Shown here one piece after another: positions 54,111-62,843 of a stretch of DNA of 64,000 nt; the stretch's first letter is position 1, and every line of letters begins with the position of its first letter. A program made the translations under genes and the position numbers. The notes under the pieces are model-generated. The model made no database searches and had not been told where the DNA came from. It was given only the letters and a program-made list of their open reading frames with translations. This stretch comes from Caldilineaceae bacterium bin34 (lineage in GTDB: Bacteria; Chloroflexota; Anaerolineae; Caldilineales; Caldilineaceae), in assembly GCA_002238555.1 (NCBI GenBank), contig MPMO01000016.1:1-64000 (forward strand), written 5' to 3'.

Positions 54111-55910
54111 CGGTCCTGAGTACAGGGGGGCCCATTGGGCTTGCGCATCCTGCACGGGCCGCTGGGCTCCTTCAATGCGCATTTCTCCGTCTTGGGACTT
54201 GGACACGTGCAAGGCAATACAGGTCGCATCCTCCGTGTTCGCCAGTTCGGCCAACAAGCTGCGTCCGTACTGTTTTCTGTCCGCCTGTTCCTGCGCCTCG
54301 TGCAGGCTGCGGTTGTACTTCAGTTCGATGATACAGACACGCCCTCCGCAGAAGGTCGCCAGGTCGAAGCGTCCGGCCAACTCCTGCCGCTCCGAAAACG
54401 GCAGGATGTTCATCCCAAAGAACAGGCCGTGGAGCGCGGCATGATAGGAGTCCTCATCCTCCATGATGTTGTAGGGGAAGGCGTACAGGCAGTCCAGCAG
54501 GGCCGTTGGCAGGTTGTCGTAGTTCCCTGTCTTCAGACAGGCACGTATACGCTCGATACCGGGAAGCGATTCCTCGACATGGGCCTGAGCCAGATTCGCG
54601 AGCATCGCGGATGCCACTTCCCGGTTGGGCCAGCCCAGCCGCGCGGGCCGGGTGTCCTCCGCGGGAAGGTAGGTCAGATAGCCACTCTGCAGCATCAGGG
54701 ACTTCAAACTGCTTGATTTGTTGCTGAAGAGGTCCACATCCAATTCCGCCTGACCGCGCAACAGGCTTGAGTCCACTCGAGAAGCATGCAGTCGCAGCCT
54801 GTCCACGAGAACTTTCGCCACGCCGGATTCAGACCAGTGAGCAGGAAGTCCAAGCTCCCTGATCTCGTCTCGCAATTCAGGCACCCTGAGATCGGACAGT
54901 GTTCTGCACAGGGACCAGGGGTTGTAGACCGCTGTGGACAGGCCCCGTCTGTCAAACCGGTAACCGTTGTAGTGCTCGCGCAGAGCCATTCGCAATGCGT
55001 CCGTTGACTGAGCCAGCCCTTCCGCCGCGGTTTCGATGAAGGTTGACAGGGGAGGCCTGTCGAGATCCTCCTCGGTGAAGCCGCATACACTGCCGAGATC
55101 CGGGCGCCAAGTGCAGTCCACCAGGTTGTTGAGAGCCGAAAACTGATCGCCGTACGCCCTGCGCGTAATACCGGTAACCAAAACCTTGTGGAGAAGCCCT
55201 TCACTCTGTTTGAACACGCGATAGAAGTCGCGGAAGAGATTGAGGTACGGTTCGATTTCAGCGGGATTGAGCCTGGCCAAGGAAAGCAACGGCGTGTCGT
55301 ACTCGTCCACCAGCACGAGCGGATCACCGAGTTCCAACTGGAGAGACTCGATCAGCGTTTCCAGCATGTCCTGGGGTGTATGCGGATACCTCGTTGAGTC
55401 CCGCAAGTACCGCATCTCAACGCCGGGATCGTATCCCCTCCCATACCAGCGAAGCGCGTGGCGTGCAATATGCAGCTTGAGGGACTGCTCCAACTGCGTC
55501 ACATTGCGGCCTGTCACATTGCTCATGTCAAGCCGGATCACTGGACGTCTTGGCGCATTCGCGAACTCAACCTCCCAGGCCTGGCCTGCGAACAGCTGTT
55601 CGTCCGGAACCTTGGGCATGGGCCGCACCGGCTGTCCATCCGGACCGCGCACCATGGGCAGGTGGCCTTGGTACATGCACTCGATGGTCGAGAGCATCAG
55701 TGTCTTGCCGAAGCGGCGCGGCCGGGCCAGAAACAGGAACTTGCCAGTGTCGAGCAAGTGTCCCAGTTCCCGGGTCTTGTCCACGTAGGCGTACCCGTCG
55801 CGTCGCAAGTCCGCGTACTCCGAGATGCCGGGCTGCAGCACAGGCGCGGACACGGTTGACTTGCTGTCCGCTCGGGTATCGGGTTCGGAGTTGGATTCGG
55901 CCATGTTCAT
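54105..55910 (-). CDS. AAA-ATPase-like / PD-(D/E)XK nuclease protein (DUF1703 type)
   Basis: 601 residues. N-terminal AAA-ATPase_like domain: 'GISEYADLRRDGYAYVDKT', P-loop 'LARPRRFGKTLMLSTIECMY', Walker B 'DPLVLVDEYDTPLLSLAR', and 'FRDFYRVFKQSEGLLHKVLVTGI' in pieces. The C-terminal PDDEXK_9 nuclease-like domain has 'GRFDLATFCGGRVCIIELKY' (D...E-x-K) and the helix 'EQADRKQYGRSLL'. The family is widely expanded in Bacteroidota, Chloroflexota and others, with unknown function, often next to IS elements as here. A 36-bp perfect palindrome lies 117 bp upstream of its start. Confidence 0.88.
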   Translation of the reverse strand: MNMAESNSEPDTRADSKSTVSAPVLQPGISEYADLRRDGYAYVDKTRELGHLLDTGKFLFLARPRRFGKTLMLSTIECMYQGHLPMVRGPDGQPVRPMPKVPDEQLFAGQAWEVEFANAPRRPVIRLDMSNVTGRNVTQLEQSLKLHIARHALRWYGRGYDPGVEMRYLRDSTRYPHTPQDMLETLIESLQLELGDPLVLVDEYDTPLLSLARLNPAEIEPYLNLFRDFYRVFKQSEGLLHKVLVTGITRRAYGDQFSALNNLVDCTWRPDLGSVCGFTEEDLDRPPLSTFIETAAEGLAQSTDALRMALREHYNGYRFDRRGLSTAVYNPWSLCRTLSDLRVPELRDEIRELGLPAHWSESGVAKVLVDRLRLHASRVDSSLLRGQAELDVDLFSNKSSSLKSLMLQSGYLTYLPAEDTRPARLGWPNREVASAMLANLAQAHVEESLPGIERIRACLKTGNYDNLPTALLDCLYAFPYNIMEDEDSYHAALHGLFFGMNILPFSERQELAGRFDLATFCGGRVCIIELKYNRSLHEAQEQADRKQYGRSLLAELANTEDATCIALHVSKSQDGEMRIEGAQRPVQDAQAQWAPLYSGPP

Positions 55911-56026
55911 GCACTTGCGTCCGGGTTCGGCAGCCTAGAGAAGACGCGCTTGCCCTTGGGGTGATTGTAGTCTGCCGGGTCTGGTACATGCAGGAGATGT
56001 TTGGGCCTTATATACCTAGTAACCAA

Positions 56027-56062
56027 CCGCCACATCCCCGGCGGCCGCCGGGGATGTGGCGG
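56027..56062. repeat. 36-bp perfect palindrome
   Basis: A gap-free GC-rich palindrome (two 18-bp arms, centre between 56044 and 56045). It lies in the intergenic DNA between the DUF1703-type gene and an IS5-like scar. No T-run follows on either side, so a terminator is not obvious; cruciform, IS end or protein-binding site are alternatives. Confidence 0.85.
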
Positions 56063-56159
56063 GGCGTGACGACCCGGCTGGTGCACGGTCTTGACTGGCC
56101 GGACCCAAGTTGTAAAACGGTCTGTCACGCCCTGTCAGCGGCCACTGAATTTGGCTAAC

Positions 56160-56828
56160 CTAACGTGCCGGTTCCCGTCAGGGCATGGCCCCAAAACACC
56201 AGCCGGGCTTCCTTGCCCTGCCCCTTGCGCAGCAGGCGCGCCTCGGGGTCCGTGGTGCTGGCGTGCGTCTCGTTGCCGCGGCGCTCCCCGCGGAAGTCCA
56301 CCGACGGGTTGCCTGGATGGTCGTCTTCAGGCGGGGGCGGTCCCTCCCTGGGCCGGAAGCTCCTGGACTGGCGGCCGCCTCGATCAGGGTCCCGCCCACG
56401 CCGAGTGCTCGTCCGACGGCAGGCCCTCCGCATCGGCCGCCCACACCGCCTCGTCGAACAGGGCCCGGCCCGCGTCGTGCGCCAGCAGCCAGGGCCGGTT
56501 CTTGGTGAAGACCGTGGCATCGAAGCTGCGCTCCATCAGGTCCATGTCCAGGAACCAGCGACAGGGCAGGTTGTACCCGGCTCCTCGCAGAAGGCGCGCT
56601 CGCTGCGCACCGAGTACAGGGCAACCGACAGCGAGGCCTTCAACAGCCGCTCGGGCGGCACCGAGGCCCGGCCCACCGAGGCGTACATGCGGTCGAACTC
56701 CGGCGCCAACCGTTCCAGGGCCGCATCGGCCACCGCCTTGATCACTGCAGCGGATGGTCCTTGGGTACCCGTTCCTCCGGGTCCACGATGGCCAGCAGGC
56801 TGCATTGGGGGTTGGGACGACCGCGCAT
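56160..56828 (-). pseudogene. IS5/IS1182-like transposase remnant
   Basis: Starts intact at 56828 ('MRGRPNPQCSLLAIVDPEER'), breaks by frameshift after 'DHPLQ', then 'IKAVADAALERLAPEFDRMY' and 'LLKASLSVALYSVRSERAFC' in a second frame, and 'LIEAAASPG' further on. These are the N-terminal blocks of IS5/IS1182-group transposases ('HPLR.I...AD.AL..L...F...Y', 'PE.LLRA.LL..LYSVRSER.L.E'). The catalytic middle is partly missing, and 'SFDATVFTKNRPWLLAH' appears in another frame. Several frameshifts; dead. Confidence 0.8.
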
Positions 56829-57059
56829 CAAGGCTTCCTCCATTGCCAAGGGGACCTCTATCCTAACCGGCCGCGTTTTTCAGCAGCCTGCTGGTATGTT
56901 AGCCAACATCAGTAGCCAGCGGCGGCCTGGAATTAGGACAATCTGCACCGGCTGGTTGGCCTCAAACCCACACCCCTGAAGATACAGTCGCCCTGGAAGG
57001 GCACCCTAAGGAACCAGAACATTCTGTCGGTTCGAGTACAGGCAGACCGTAGGCTGGAA

Positions 57060-57956
57060 TTACCCCTTGAGGCCAGTGAGGGAAATTCCTTCAATGAAAC
57101 TGCGCTGGGCAAAGAAGAAGGCCAGGAAAACAGGCAATGTAATCAGTGACGAAACAGCCATCAGCCACGGGTAAGCCAGTTTCGTGTTGCCAATCTCGTC
57201 CACTGCTGACCGCAACCGCCCCACACCCAGCGTCAAGACCCATTTGTCTTCTTGGTTTATGTAGATCAGAGGACCCAGATAATCATTCCAGGCATTCATG
57301 AAGGTGAAGAGGGCCACAACTGCCAAGGCAGCCTTGGACAAGGGCAGAATGATGCGCACAAAAATACGCAATTCACTTGCGCCATCAATTCTGGCGGCAT
57401 CCGAAAGCTCCAGCGGGAGAGCCAGGAAAAACTGGCGCAGCAGAAAAATGAAGAAGGCATTGCCGAAGAAGGCGGGCACCACCAGGGGGTTGAATGTATT
57501 AATCCAGCCCAATGTCTTGAAAATCACAAACAGCGGCACGAGGCGCACCCAGTCCGGCACCATCATTGTGGCCAGCACGATGGCAAAGACCGCATTCCGA
57601 CCCTTCCAATCAATTCGAGCAAAGGAATAGGCAACCAACGACGAAGACAGCACGGTCCCAAATGTGGCTGGAATTGCATAGCGAACCACGGTGTTGAAGG
57701 TCCAGAGGTTGAAAGTTTCGCTGTTCCACGCATTCCAGAAATTCTCCCAGAATTGGGGTCTGGGGAACCATATGGGAGGTACTACATAAACTTGGGCATC
57801 ATCCTTGACCGCTGAAGAGACCATCCAATAGAAAGGCAGCAGAAATGAGATTGCCAGAACAATCAAAACGACGTACTTGAGAATCTGCCCCAACAGATCC
57901 AAAGCCCGTCCATGCCAAGGTTGGGAATAATGGGTTACAGTCAACTGTGTTGCCAT
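57060..57956 (-). CDS. Sugar ABC importer permease, MalG type (second importer)
   Basis: 298 residues, CUT1 permease: 'YVVLIVLAISFLLPFYWMVS', 'AVKDDAQVYVVPPIWFPRPQ', EAA loop 'SDAARIDGASELRIFVRIIL', and the MalG-type end 'FIEGISLTGLKG'. It starts 14 bp after the stop of the MalF-type gene. Relative of, but clearly distinct from, the permease at 45705-46667. Cytoplasmic membrane, together with 57970-58884. Confidence 0.92.
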   Translation of the reverse strand: MATQLTVTHYSQPWHGRALDLLGQILKYVVLIVLAISFLLPFYWMVSSAVKDDAQVYVVPPIWFPRPQFWENFWNAWNSETFNLWTFNTVVRYAIPATFGTVLSSSLVAYSFARIDWKGRNAVFAIVLATMMVPDWVRLVPLFVIFKTLGWINTFNPLVVPAFFGNAFFIFLLRQFFLALPLELSDAARIDGASELRIFVRIILPLSKAALAVVALFTFMNAWNDYLGPLIYINQEDKWVLTLGVGRLRSAVDEIGNTKLAYPWLMAVSSLITLPVFLAFFFAQRSFIEGISLTGLKG

Positions 57957-57969
57957 TGTCTTGAACCGG

Positions 57970-58884
57970 TTAGCGTGCCGCCCCTGCGTAATACACGAAA
58001 CGGCCGGAGGTGCGGAAAATCAAATACGTAAACAAGAGAATGAGGACGAAGAGGACCCAGGCCAAGGCGGATGCCTTGCCCATTCGGAACCATTGGAACG
58101 CGTTTCGGTAGAGATAGATGGCGTAAAACTCGGCGGACCGACTGGGACCACCCTGGGTCATGATCCAGGGCAGGGTGAAATATTGGAACCCGCCGATGAA
58201 GCTCATGACCAAGTTGAAGAGGATTATCGGGCTGACCATCGGTACGGTTATGTTCCACAAGCGGTGGAAAGCATTGGCCCCATCCACGGTAGCCGCCTCA
58301 TAGAGGGACTTGGGTACATCCTGCAGGGTCGCCAGGAAAATCACCATGGCCGCGCCCTGGCTCCACATGTGAATGACCACAAGGGACCATTTCATCAGAT
58401 CGGGGCTGGAAATAAAGGGGATCGTCTTGAAGCCCCAAGCCTGTAAGGTGGAGTTAATGGCTCCATATTGGACATTCAGCAGGAAGATCCAGACGAAAGC
58501 GGTCACGACCACGGGTACGATGGCGGGGAAAAAGAAGATTGCCCGGAAGAACGAACGGAATATGATCCGCGAGTTGAGCAGCAACGCCATCAGAAAGGCG
58601 GACAACACCCCCAGCGGGGAACTCAACAGGACCCACCACAACGTGTTGCCGGCAACGAGCCTGAAATCGGCATCGTCTGCAAAGGCGACGTAGTTCTGCA
58701 CCCCCAACCACACAGGATCTCGGACCAGGTCGTAGCGGGTAAACGAATAGTAAAGTGCCGATCCGATCGGGAAAAGGGTAAAGATCAGAAACCCGATGAT
58801 CCAAGGCGAGGCAAACCCAACCCCCAGCAGGAAGTTGCGCCACTCACGTTGCGTGGCCGGAAGCAGTCTTCGGAGGGCGATCAT
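57970..58884 (-). CDS. Sugar ABC importer permease, MalF type (second importer)
   Basis: 304 residues: 'NFLLGVGFASPWIIGFLIFT', 'FLMALLLNSRIIFRSFFRAI', the EAA loop 'YEAATVDGANAFHRLWNITV', and the final helix 'SALAWVLFVLILLFTYLIFR'. The EAA loop has Thr for the usual Arg/Ala, a mild variation. Forms a heterodimer with the MalG-type protein. It is separated from the binding-protein gene by a 12-bp stem hairpin. As for the first importer, no ATPase is encoded nearby. Confidence 0.92.
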   Translation of the reverse strand: MIALRRLLPATQREWRNFLLGVGFASPWIIGFLIFTLFPIGSALYYSFTRYDLVRDPVWLGVQNYVAFADDADFRLVAGNTLWWVLLSSPLGVLSAFLMALLLNSRIIFRSFFRAIFFFPAIVPVVVTAFVWIFLLNVQYGAINSTLQAWGFKTIPFISSPDLMKWSLVVIHMWSQGAAMVIFLATLQDVPKSLYEAATVDGANAFHRLWNITVPMVSPIILFNLVMSFIGGFQYFTLPWIMTQGGPSRSAEFYAIYLYRNAFQWFRMGKASALAWVLFVLILLFTYLIFRTSGRFVYYAGAAR

Positions 58885-58917
58885 ATGCGTCTACACCCTA
58901 AACAGGGCCCATGCCTG

Positions 58918-58946
58918 CGGTCCCTAGCCTGGCGGGCTAGGGACCG
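58918..58946 (-). promoter_or_regulatory. Intercistronic hairpin between binding-protein and permease genes (second importer)
   Basis: Perfect 12-bp stem (58918-58929 with 58935-58946) and a 5-nt loop in the 115-bp gap between the binding-protein stop and the MalF-type start. Same position and style as the hairpin at 47628-47661, different sequence. Confidence 0.75.
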
Positions 58947-58999
58947 TTTCGTAAAATGTCAACTTCAACCTTCAACCTGCTTTGGTTGCAATGTCAACT

Positions 59000-60349
59000 T
59001 TAGGCGAAACCCGCTGCCTGGTATTCCTTGGTGCAGAGTTCCTGCATCTGGGCTACCGCCTCTGCGCCGCTGATTTGGTCTCTGTACACTGCTTCGCGGA
59101 ATTCCCCGTATTTTACGCGTACAAAATCTTCAATCTCGCAGCGAATCTGCGGTCCCCAATAATTGGCTTCCTGAACGGAATTGAAGATGAAATCCAGACC
59201 GGGGAACAGATCCCGGGGCGCATTGTCGAAATAGGGTCTGTAGGAAGGCAGCCAGCCGATGTTGTGGAAAATCTGGTCGCACCAGTAATCACTCTGTAGC
59301 CATTCCGCCACGGGCCAAGCCTCGTCCTTGTACGTTCCATCCCTGAATATCTGGACCATGTGGCCGCCACCCTGCTGGAGCTTTACTCCCCGGCGTCTTT
59401 CCGGAACTGGGGTCCAGGACACTCGCAGTTGTTCGGCCACGTCCGGTACTTCGTTGAAAGTTTCGCCCGACATCCAATACCCTTCGATGATGCAAGCTTG
59501 GACCTGGGCATTGAAGGACCCACCCCAAGTGCCTTGACCTTCTACGGCCCGCATGCCCACGAGGTTGTCGGGGCCGATGATCCGAATGAATTCGCCCATC
59601 ACCTCCAGGCCTTCCGCGAACTCCTCGGTGTCCAGGTTGAATTCCTTCGTGTCTTCGTCAAAATAGTGGAAACCAAAGGAGTCTGAGATGCAGAAACCAT
59701 CGTTGCCTGGACCGACTCCGCCTTCCGCGTCATAGGGATCAAGCCCGATCTGCAGCAGGTTGTTGTTCTCGTCGAATTGCGTCATGGTCTCGTGCCAGAC
59801 CATGGCCTCGTCCCAAGTTACCGGAGGCGCGTCGGGGTCCAAACCCGCTTCGGATACCATGGCGGCATTGTAGAAGAAGCCGCGGCGCACAAAACCTTCG
59901 ATTGCAGGTACGCCCTTTTGGACTCCTTCGTAATGGGTCTGTTGCCAATTGGTTTCAATGAAGTCATCTTCATTGATGACGGAACTGGCAGCGACGTAAT
60001 CCGTCAATTCAACAACCACATCGCGGGCCATGAAATCCAGGTAGTAGCCGAGAGCACCGATGTCCGGAGGGGTACCGGCGGCCACGGCAGCCAGACGCGC
60101 TTCATTGGCCACTCCAGTACGGAATTCCAGGGTATTGTTCCCCATGTACTCAGGCAATGCCGGATCAGCCATGATCTGATCGGCAATGCGGCCGGGCTGG
60201 TTCCAGAAGATCCAGAATTGGACCGTCACACCTTCTTCCTCGGATCCTGCCTGTCCCGAGGGAGCAGGGACGCAGGCGGCGAGTGCGGATAGTCCAGCTG
60301 TCGCGGTCGCGAGGTTGAGGAACCCTCTTCGCGTAAGTTTGGATGTCAT
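59000..60349 (-). CDS. Sugar ABC importer solute-binding lipoprotein (family 1, second importer)
   Basis: 449 residues from 'MTSKLTRRGFLNLATATAGL'; a twin-arginine-like leader (TRRGFLNL) and lipobox 'LAAC'. SBP_bac_1 features: 'GVTVQFWIFWNQPGRIADQI', 'RRGFFYNAAMVSEAGLDPDA' ('YNKAM.EEAGLDP..PP.TWDE' type), and 'GTWGGSFNAQVQACIIEGYW'. The longer frame to 60403 adds a non-signal extension and is rejected. First gene of the binding protein - MalF - MalG operon. Specificity unknown. Confidence 0.92.
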   Translation of the reverse strand: MTSKLTRRGFLNLATATAGLSALAACVPAPSGQAGSEEEGVTVQFWIFWNQPGRIADQIMADPALPEYMGNNTLEFRTGVANEARLAAVAAGTPPDIGALGYYLDFMARDVVVELTDYVAASSVINEDDFIETNWQQTHYEGVQKGVPAIEGFVRRGFFYNAAMVSEAGLDPDAPPVTWDEAMVWHETMTQFDENNNLLQIGLDPYDAEGGVGPGNDGFCISDSFGFHYFDEDTKEFNLDTEEFAEGLEVMGEFIRIIGPDNLVGMRAVEGQGTWGGSFNAQVQACIIEGYWMSGETFNEVPDVAEQLRVSWTPVPERRRGVKLQQGGGHMVQIFRDGTYKDEAWPVAEWLQSDYWCDQIFHNIGWLPSYRPYFDNAPRDLFPGLDFIFNSVQEANYWGPQIRCEIEDFVRVKYGEFREAVYRDQISGAEAVAQMQELCTKEYQAAGFA

Positions 60350-60515
60350 CCTGATTATCTCCTGATATGCAGACAAGGTGGACAAAATTGTCCAATAAGC
60401 CAACCGAAACGTTGCTGTTGGGCAATGTGCAGCGACGTATTGCAGATCTCATGACCTGACTTCAACTGTATTCGATTGTCAAGAAGCACACTATAGCAGG
60501 CTGCCGAGTTGCGAG

Positions 60516-60899
60516 TCAAACCCCGGCAGCTGAACCGTGTGCCCGCGGTTGCCAGGGAAACTGGTCTTGGATTACCGCGTTCAGGATGAGGGGCAGCTTG
60601 CGCCTGGAGGCTACGAGTGCCACTTTCCTGGACTTGCCGCGCTGGCACAAACAGATGTGAAAGGCAGGGGTAGCGGGATTGTGGCGGAAGGCGGTCATGG
60701 TTGCCATGTAGTAGTTCTTGCTTGCAGCAGCGCAGGCGCCCCAGGCACAGCGAAGCCCTCGTTGCTGCCCGCTGTCCTGGTTCAGGGGTGCCACACTGAC
60801 CAAAGCAGCCCCCATTTGGCCGCTGAGATGCGCCGGTTCTGGCAGTTCGGAGATGGGTGCCGAGGCCGCCGCGGGGCCAACCCCGAGCACGCGGCGCAA
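60516..60899 (-). pseudogene. IS110-family transposase C-terminal remnant
   Basis: 127-residue frame: 'VLGVGPAAASAPISELPE' (the transposase_20 helix-hairpin-helix 'PGVG...A..L...LPE'), 'ALVSVAPLNQDSGQQRG' ('LVGVAPFN.DSG...G'), 'YMATMTAFRHNP' and 'LVASRRKLPLILNAVIQDQF' are consecutive blocks of the IS110 C-terminal domain with its catalytic Ser region. The N-terminal RuvC-like domain is missing, apart from poorly readable frames up to about 61040. A second scar of the same family lies at 63337-63528. Confidence 0.85.
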
Positions 60900-61129
60900 C
60901 AGCTTGGTCTGGCCACGTCAGGGGCCGCACAGGCGGGCTCCGGCATGCCGGCTCGCCATCCTGCCGCCGGATGGCCGCCAAACCCGCCGTGATTCCGGTC
61001 CGGGCGGCGATTTCCGTGGTTGCCCGTCGGACAGGTACCATGAAACAACGGCGCGGTTGCGCGTAGGAGCGGAAGGCTTGGCCACCCGTCGTGTTGGTTT
61101 GTTTTGTCTCGACTGATTGTTGGTCCCGC

Positions 61130-61645
61130 ATGGACATCAAGGAACTGGCCGCCGGCAACGGCACCATTGGCGTCACAACCTGTCCCGGGATCCTGGCCGC
61201 GCCGGGTGATACCCGGTCGCCGGCGGACCGCCTGGTGGCGGATCTGCAGAATCTGCTGGACTGGGGCACGACCGCGTTGGTGACCCTGCTGGAGGACGTG
61301 GAGTTCGAAATCCTGAACGTGCAGGATCTGGGCAGCACGGCCATGGCCGTGGGCATGACCTGGATCCATCTCCCGATCGCGGACCACACAGTGCCGGGGG
61401 AATGGTTCGAGAACCTCTGGCCGCCCTACAGCACGGTGTTGTGCGGGATGCTGGCCGAGGGCAAGAAAGTGACCATCCACAGCCGGTCCGGATACGAGCG
61501 CAACGGCATGGTGGCCGCGCGGCTGCTCATTGAAGCCGGGCTGTCCGCCGACGAGGCTCTGGCCCGGACCCGGACCCTCGCCACCGACATCCTGCTGGAC
61601 GAAGTCAGGGTCAACTGGGTGCTGAAGGGCCAGTCCCACTCATAG
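61130..61645 (+). CDS. CDKN3-like dual-specificity phosphatase with Cys-to-Ser active site
   Basis: 171 residues from 'MDIKELAAGNGTIGVTTCPG'. Matches bacterial CDKN3/DSP proteins: 'GVTTCPGI', 'LLDWGTTALVTLLEDVEFEI', 'MTWIHLPIADHTVP' (general-acid loop Asp), then 'VTIHSRSGYERNGMVAARLL'. The last should be the HCx5R P-loop. The Arg is kept, but the nucleophilic Cys is Ser (AGC), and G-x-G-R becomes Y-E-R. The protein would bind phosphate but not form the thiophosphate intermediate, so it is probably a pseudo-phosphatase or a substrate trap. The frame is otherwise intact. 136 bp upstream of the probable selenoprotein gene. Confidence 0.8.
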   Translation: MDIKELAAGNGTIGVTTCPGILAAPGDTRSPADRLVADLQNLLDWGTTALVTLLEDVEFEILNVQDLGSTAMAVGMTWIHLPIADHTVPGEWFENLWPPYSTVLCGMLAEGKKVTIHSRSGYERNGMVAARLLIEAGLSADEALARTRTLATDILLDEVRVNWVLKGQSHS

Positions 61646-61781
61646 GGGGACGGGATTGGGATCCCGCCGACCGCGGCCGCTGATGGGCCAGGCGGAACCG
61701 GAGACCGCGGCGTGGCTGCGTGCGGTACGATGGGCCTACGGCATGAGGGCCGTGTCCATTCGTGTTCGGAGAAGATGGAAG

Positions 61782-62378
61782 TTGGCTTGGATAAGACAGA
61801 TTCCCTACGAGGCGTCCACAGGTCTGCTGCGGCGGATCTACGACGAGGCCCTGGGCCGGGCGGGCCGCATCTGGAAGATTGTCAAGGTTGGCAGTCTGCG
61901 GCCCCGCACGCTGCAGGCGGCCATGCAGTTCTACCAAGAGTCGATGCACGGGCCCTCGGACCTTACGCGTGTGCAGCGGGAGATGCTGGCCACGGTGGTG
62001 TCGGCCGAACTGGCCTGTCCCTACTGAACGCAGGCCCATGCCCACGATCTCCGTGAAGAGATCGCCGAAACGCTACAGGGTTCGCCGGCGGACGCCGACG
62101 GTTTCCTGCACCGGCTTGTCCGCGATTGGCGGACCGCCGACCTGTCCGAGGCGGACCGGGGCCTGTGCGCGTTCGCAGCCAAGCTGACCCACACTCAGCA
62201 CGACATGACGGCCGGCGACCTGGAGACCTTGCGCGGCCTCGGCTTCAGCGAGGAGGCCGTCATGGACGCGGTCCAGATTATTGCCTTCTTCAACTACATT
62301 ACGCGCGTGGCCGATGCACTGGGCCTTGAGCCGGAGACGTTTCTGGAAACGGAGTGGGGCCGTCGCCCGGCCGGTTGA
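61782..62378 (+). CDS. AhpD-like peroxidase-related protein, probable selenoprotein (CxxU; TGA at 62025-62027)
   Basis: Reading through one in-frame TGA gives a 198-residue carboxymuconolactone decarboxylase/AhpD-type protein. It starts at TTG 61782 ('AWIRQIPYEASTGLL', with GGAG upstream) and has 'RTLQAAMQFYQESMHGPSDL', 'REMLATVVSAELACPY', then TGA (codon 82), then 'TQAHAHDLREEIAETL', 'AFAAKLTHTQHDMTAGDL' and 'IAFFNYITRVADALGLEPE'. In relatives the TGA position is the second Cys of CxxC, which with the downstream His makes the redox site. A 7-bp hairpin with a G-U-bearing loop starts 17 nt after the TGA, in the range for bacterial SECIS elements. AhpD-like selenoproteins are known. The alternative is a plain TGC-to-TGA nonsense mutation. 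Standard callers would give two truncated frames. Confidence 0.7.
62045..62064 (+). promoter_or_regulatory. SECIS-like hairpin in the AhpD-like gene
   Basis: Perfect 7-bp stem (62045-62051 with 62058-62064) closing a 6-nt loop CGTGAA. The loop begins 25 nt after the last base of the TGA, and a G is at its second position followed by U, as bacterial SECIS loops need for SelB binding. Confidence 0.55.
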
Positions 62379-62425
62379 ATTCAGATTCTGTTCCCAAGGC
62401 GGAACCATTTTCTGAGGTTGAAGCC

Positions 62426-62815
62426 ATGAATAAAATGGCCGGCAGAGTTCTCACCATCCTGGGCTCCATCCAGATGGTGTTGGCTCTGTTTCTGGTTGTC
62501 GTAGCCAATTTTGCCGATGGCGGCACTTGGTGGCAACGGGGATTCCTCTCCGTCCTGCATCCGCTGGCGGTGGCGCTCCTGTTGGCGGCATTGCTGTCCA
62601 GGCAGCAGGGCTCATCCCTGCTGTCGCGGATGGCCACCGGTGTCCTGGGTCTGTATATCGCTGGCGCCGTTGGCATATCCATTGCCATTCTCACGGGGTT
62701 GTCGAAGGGGGACTGGTTCCTGAGTCTGGTACTGGCCATCGTCCCGGTTGCCGGTCTGGCCTACCTGTTGACAGCCCGCGCGTCCGGCAGGCTGAGGTTG
62801 GCCTCTGTTCCCTGA
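62426..62815 (+). CDS. Small four-helix membrane protein, paralogue A
   Basis: 129 residues from 'MNKMAGRVLTILGSIQMVLA'. Four hydrophobic segments: 'IQMVLALFLVVVANFADGG', 'LHPLAVALLLAALL', 'MATGVLGLYIAGAVGISIA' and 'LSLVLAIVPVAGLAYLL'. The block 'FADGGTWWQRGFLS' is shared with the next gene ('FADDGTWWVRGFLS'), so the two are tandem duplicates with the same topology. No family recognised. Starts 47 bp after the selenoprotein-like gene; could be co-transcribed. Confidence 0.7.
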   Translation: MNKMAGRVLTILGSIQMVLALFLVVVANFADGGTWWQRGFLSVLHPLAVALLLAALLSRQQGSSLLSRMATGVLGLYIAGAVGISIAILTGLSKGDWFLSLVLAIVPVAGLAYLLTARASGRLRLASVP

Positions 62816-62843
62816 TGCGGAACCGTGTTGGAAGGTTGAAACC

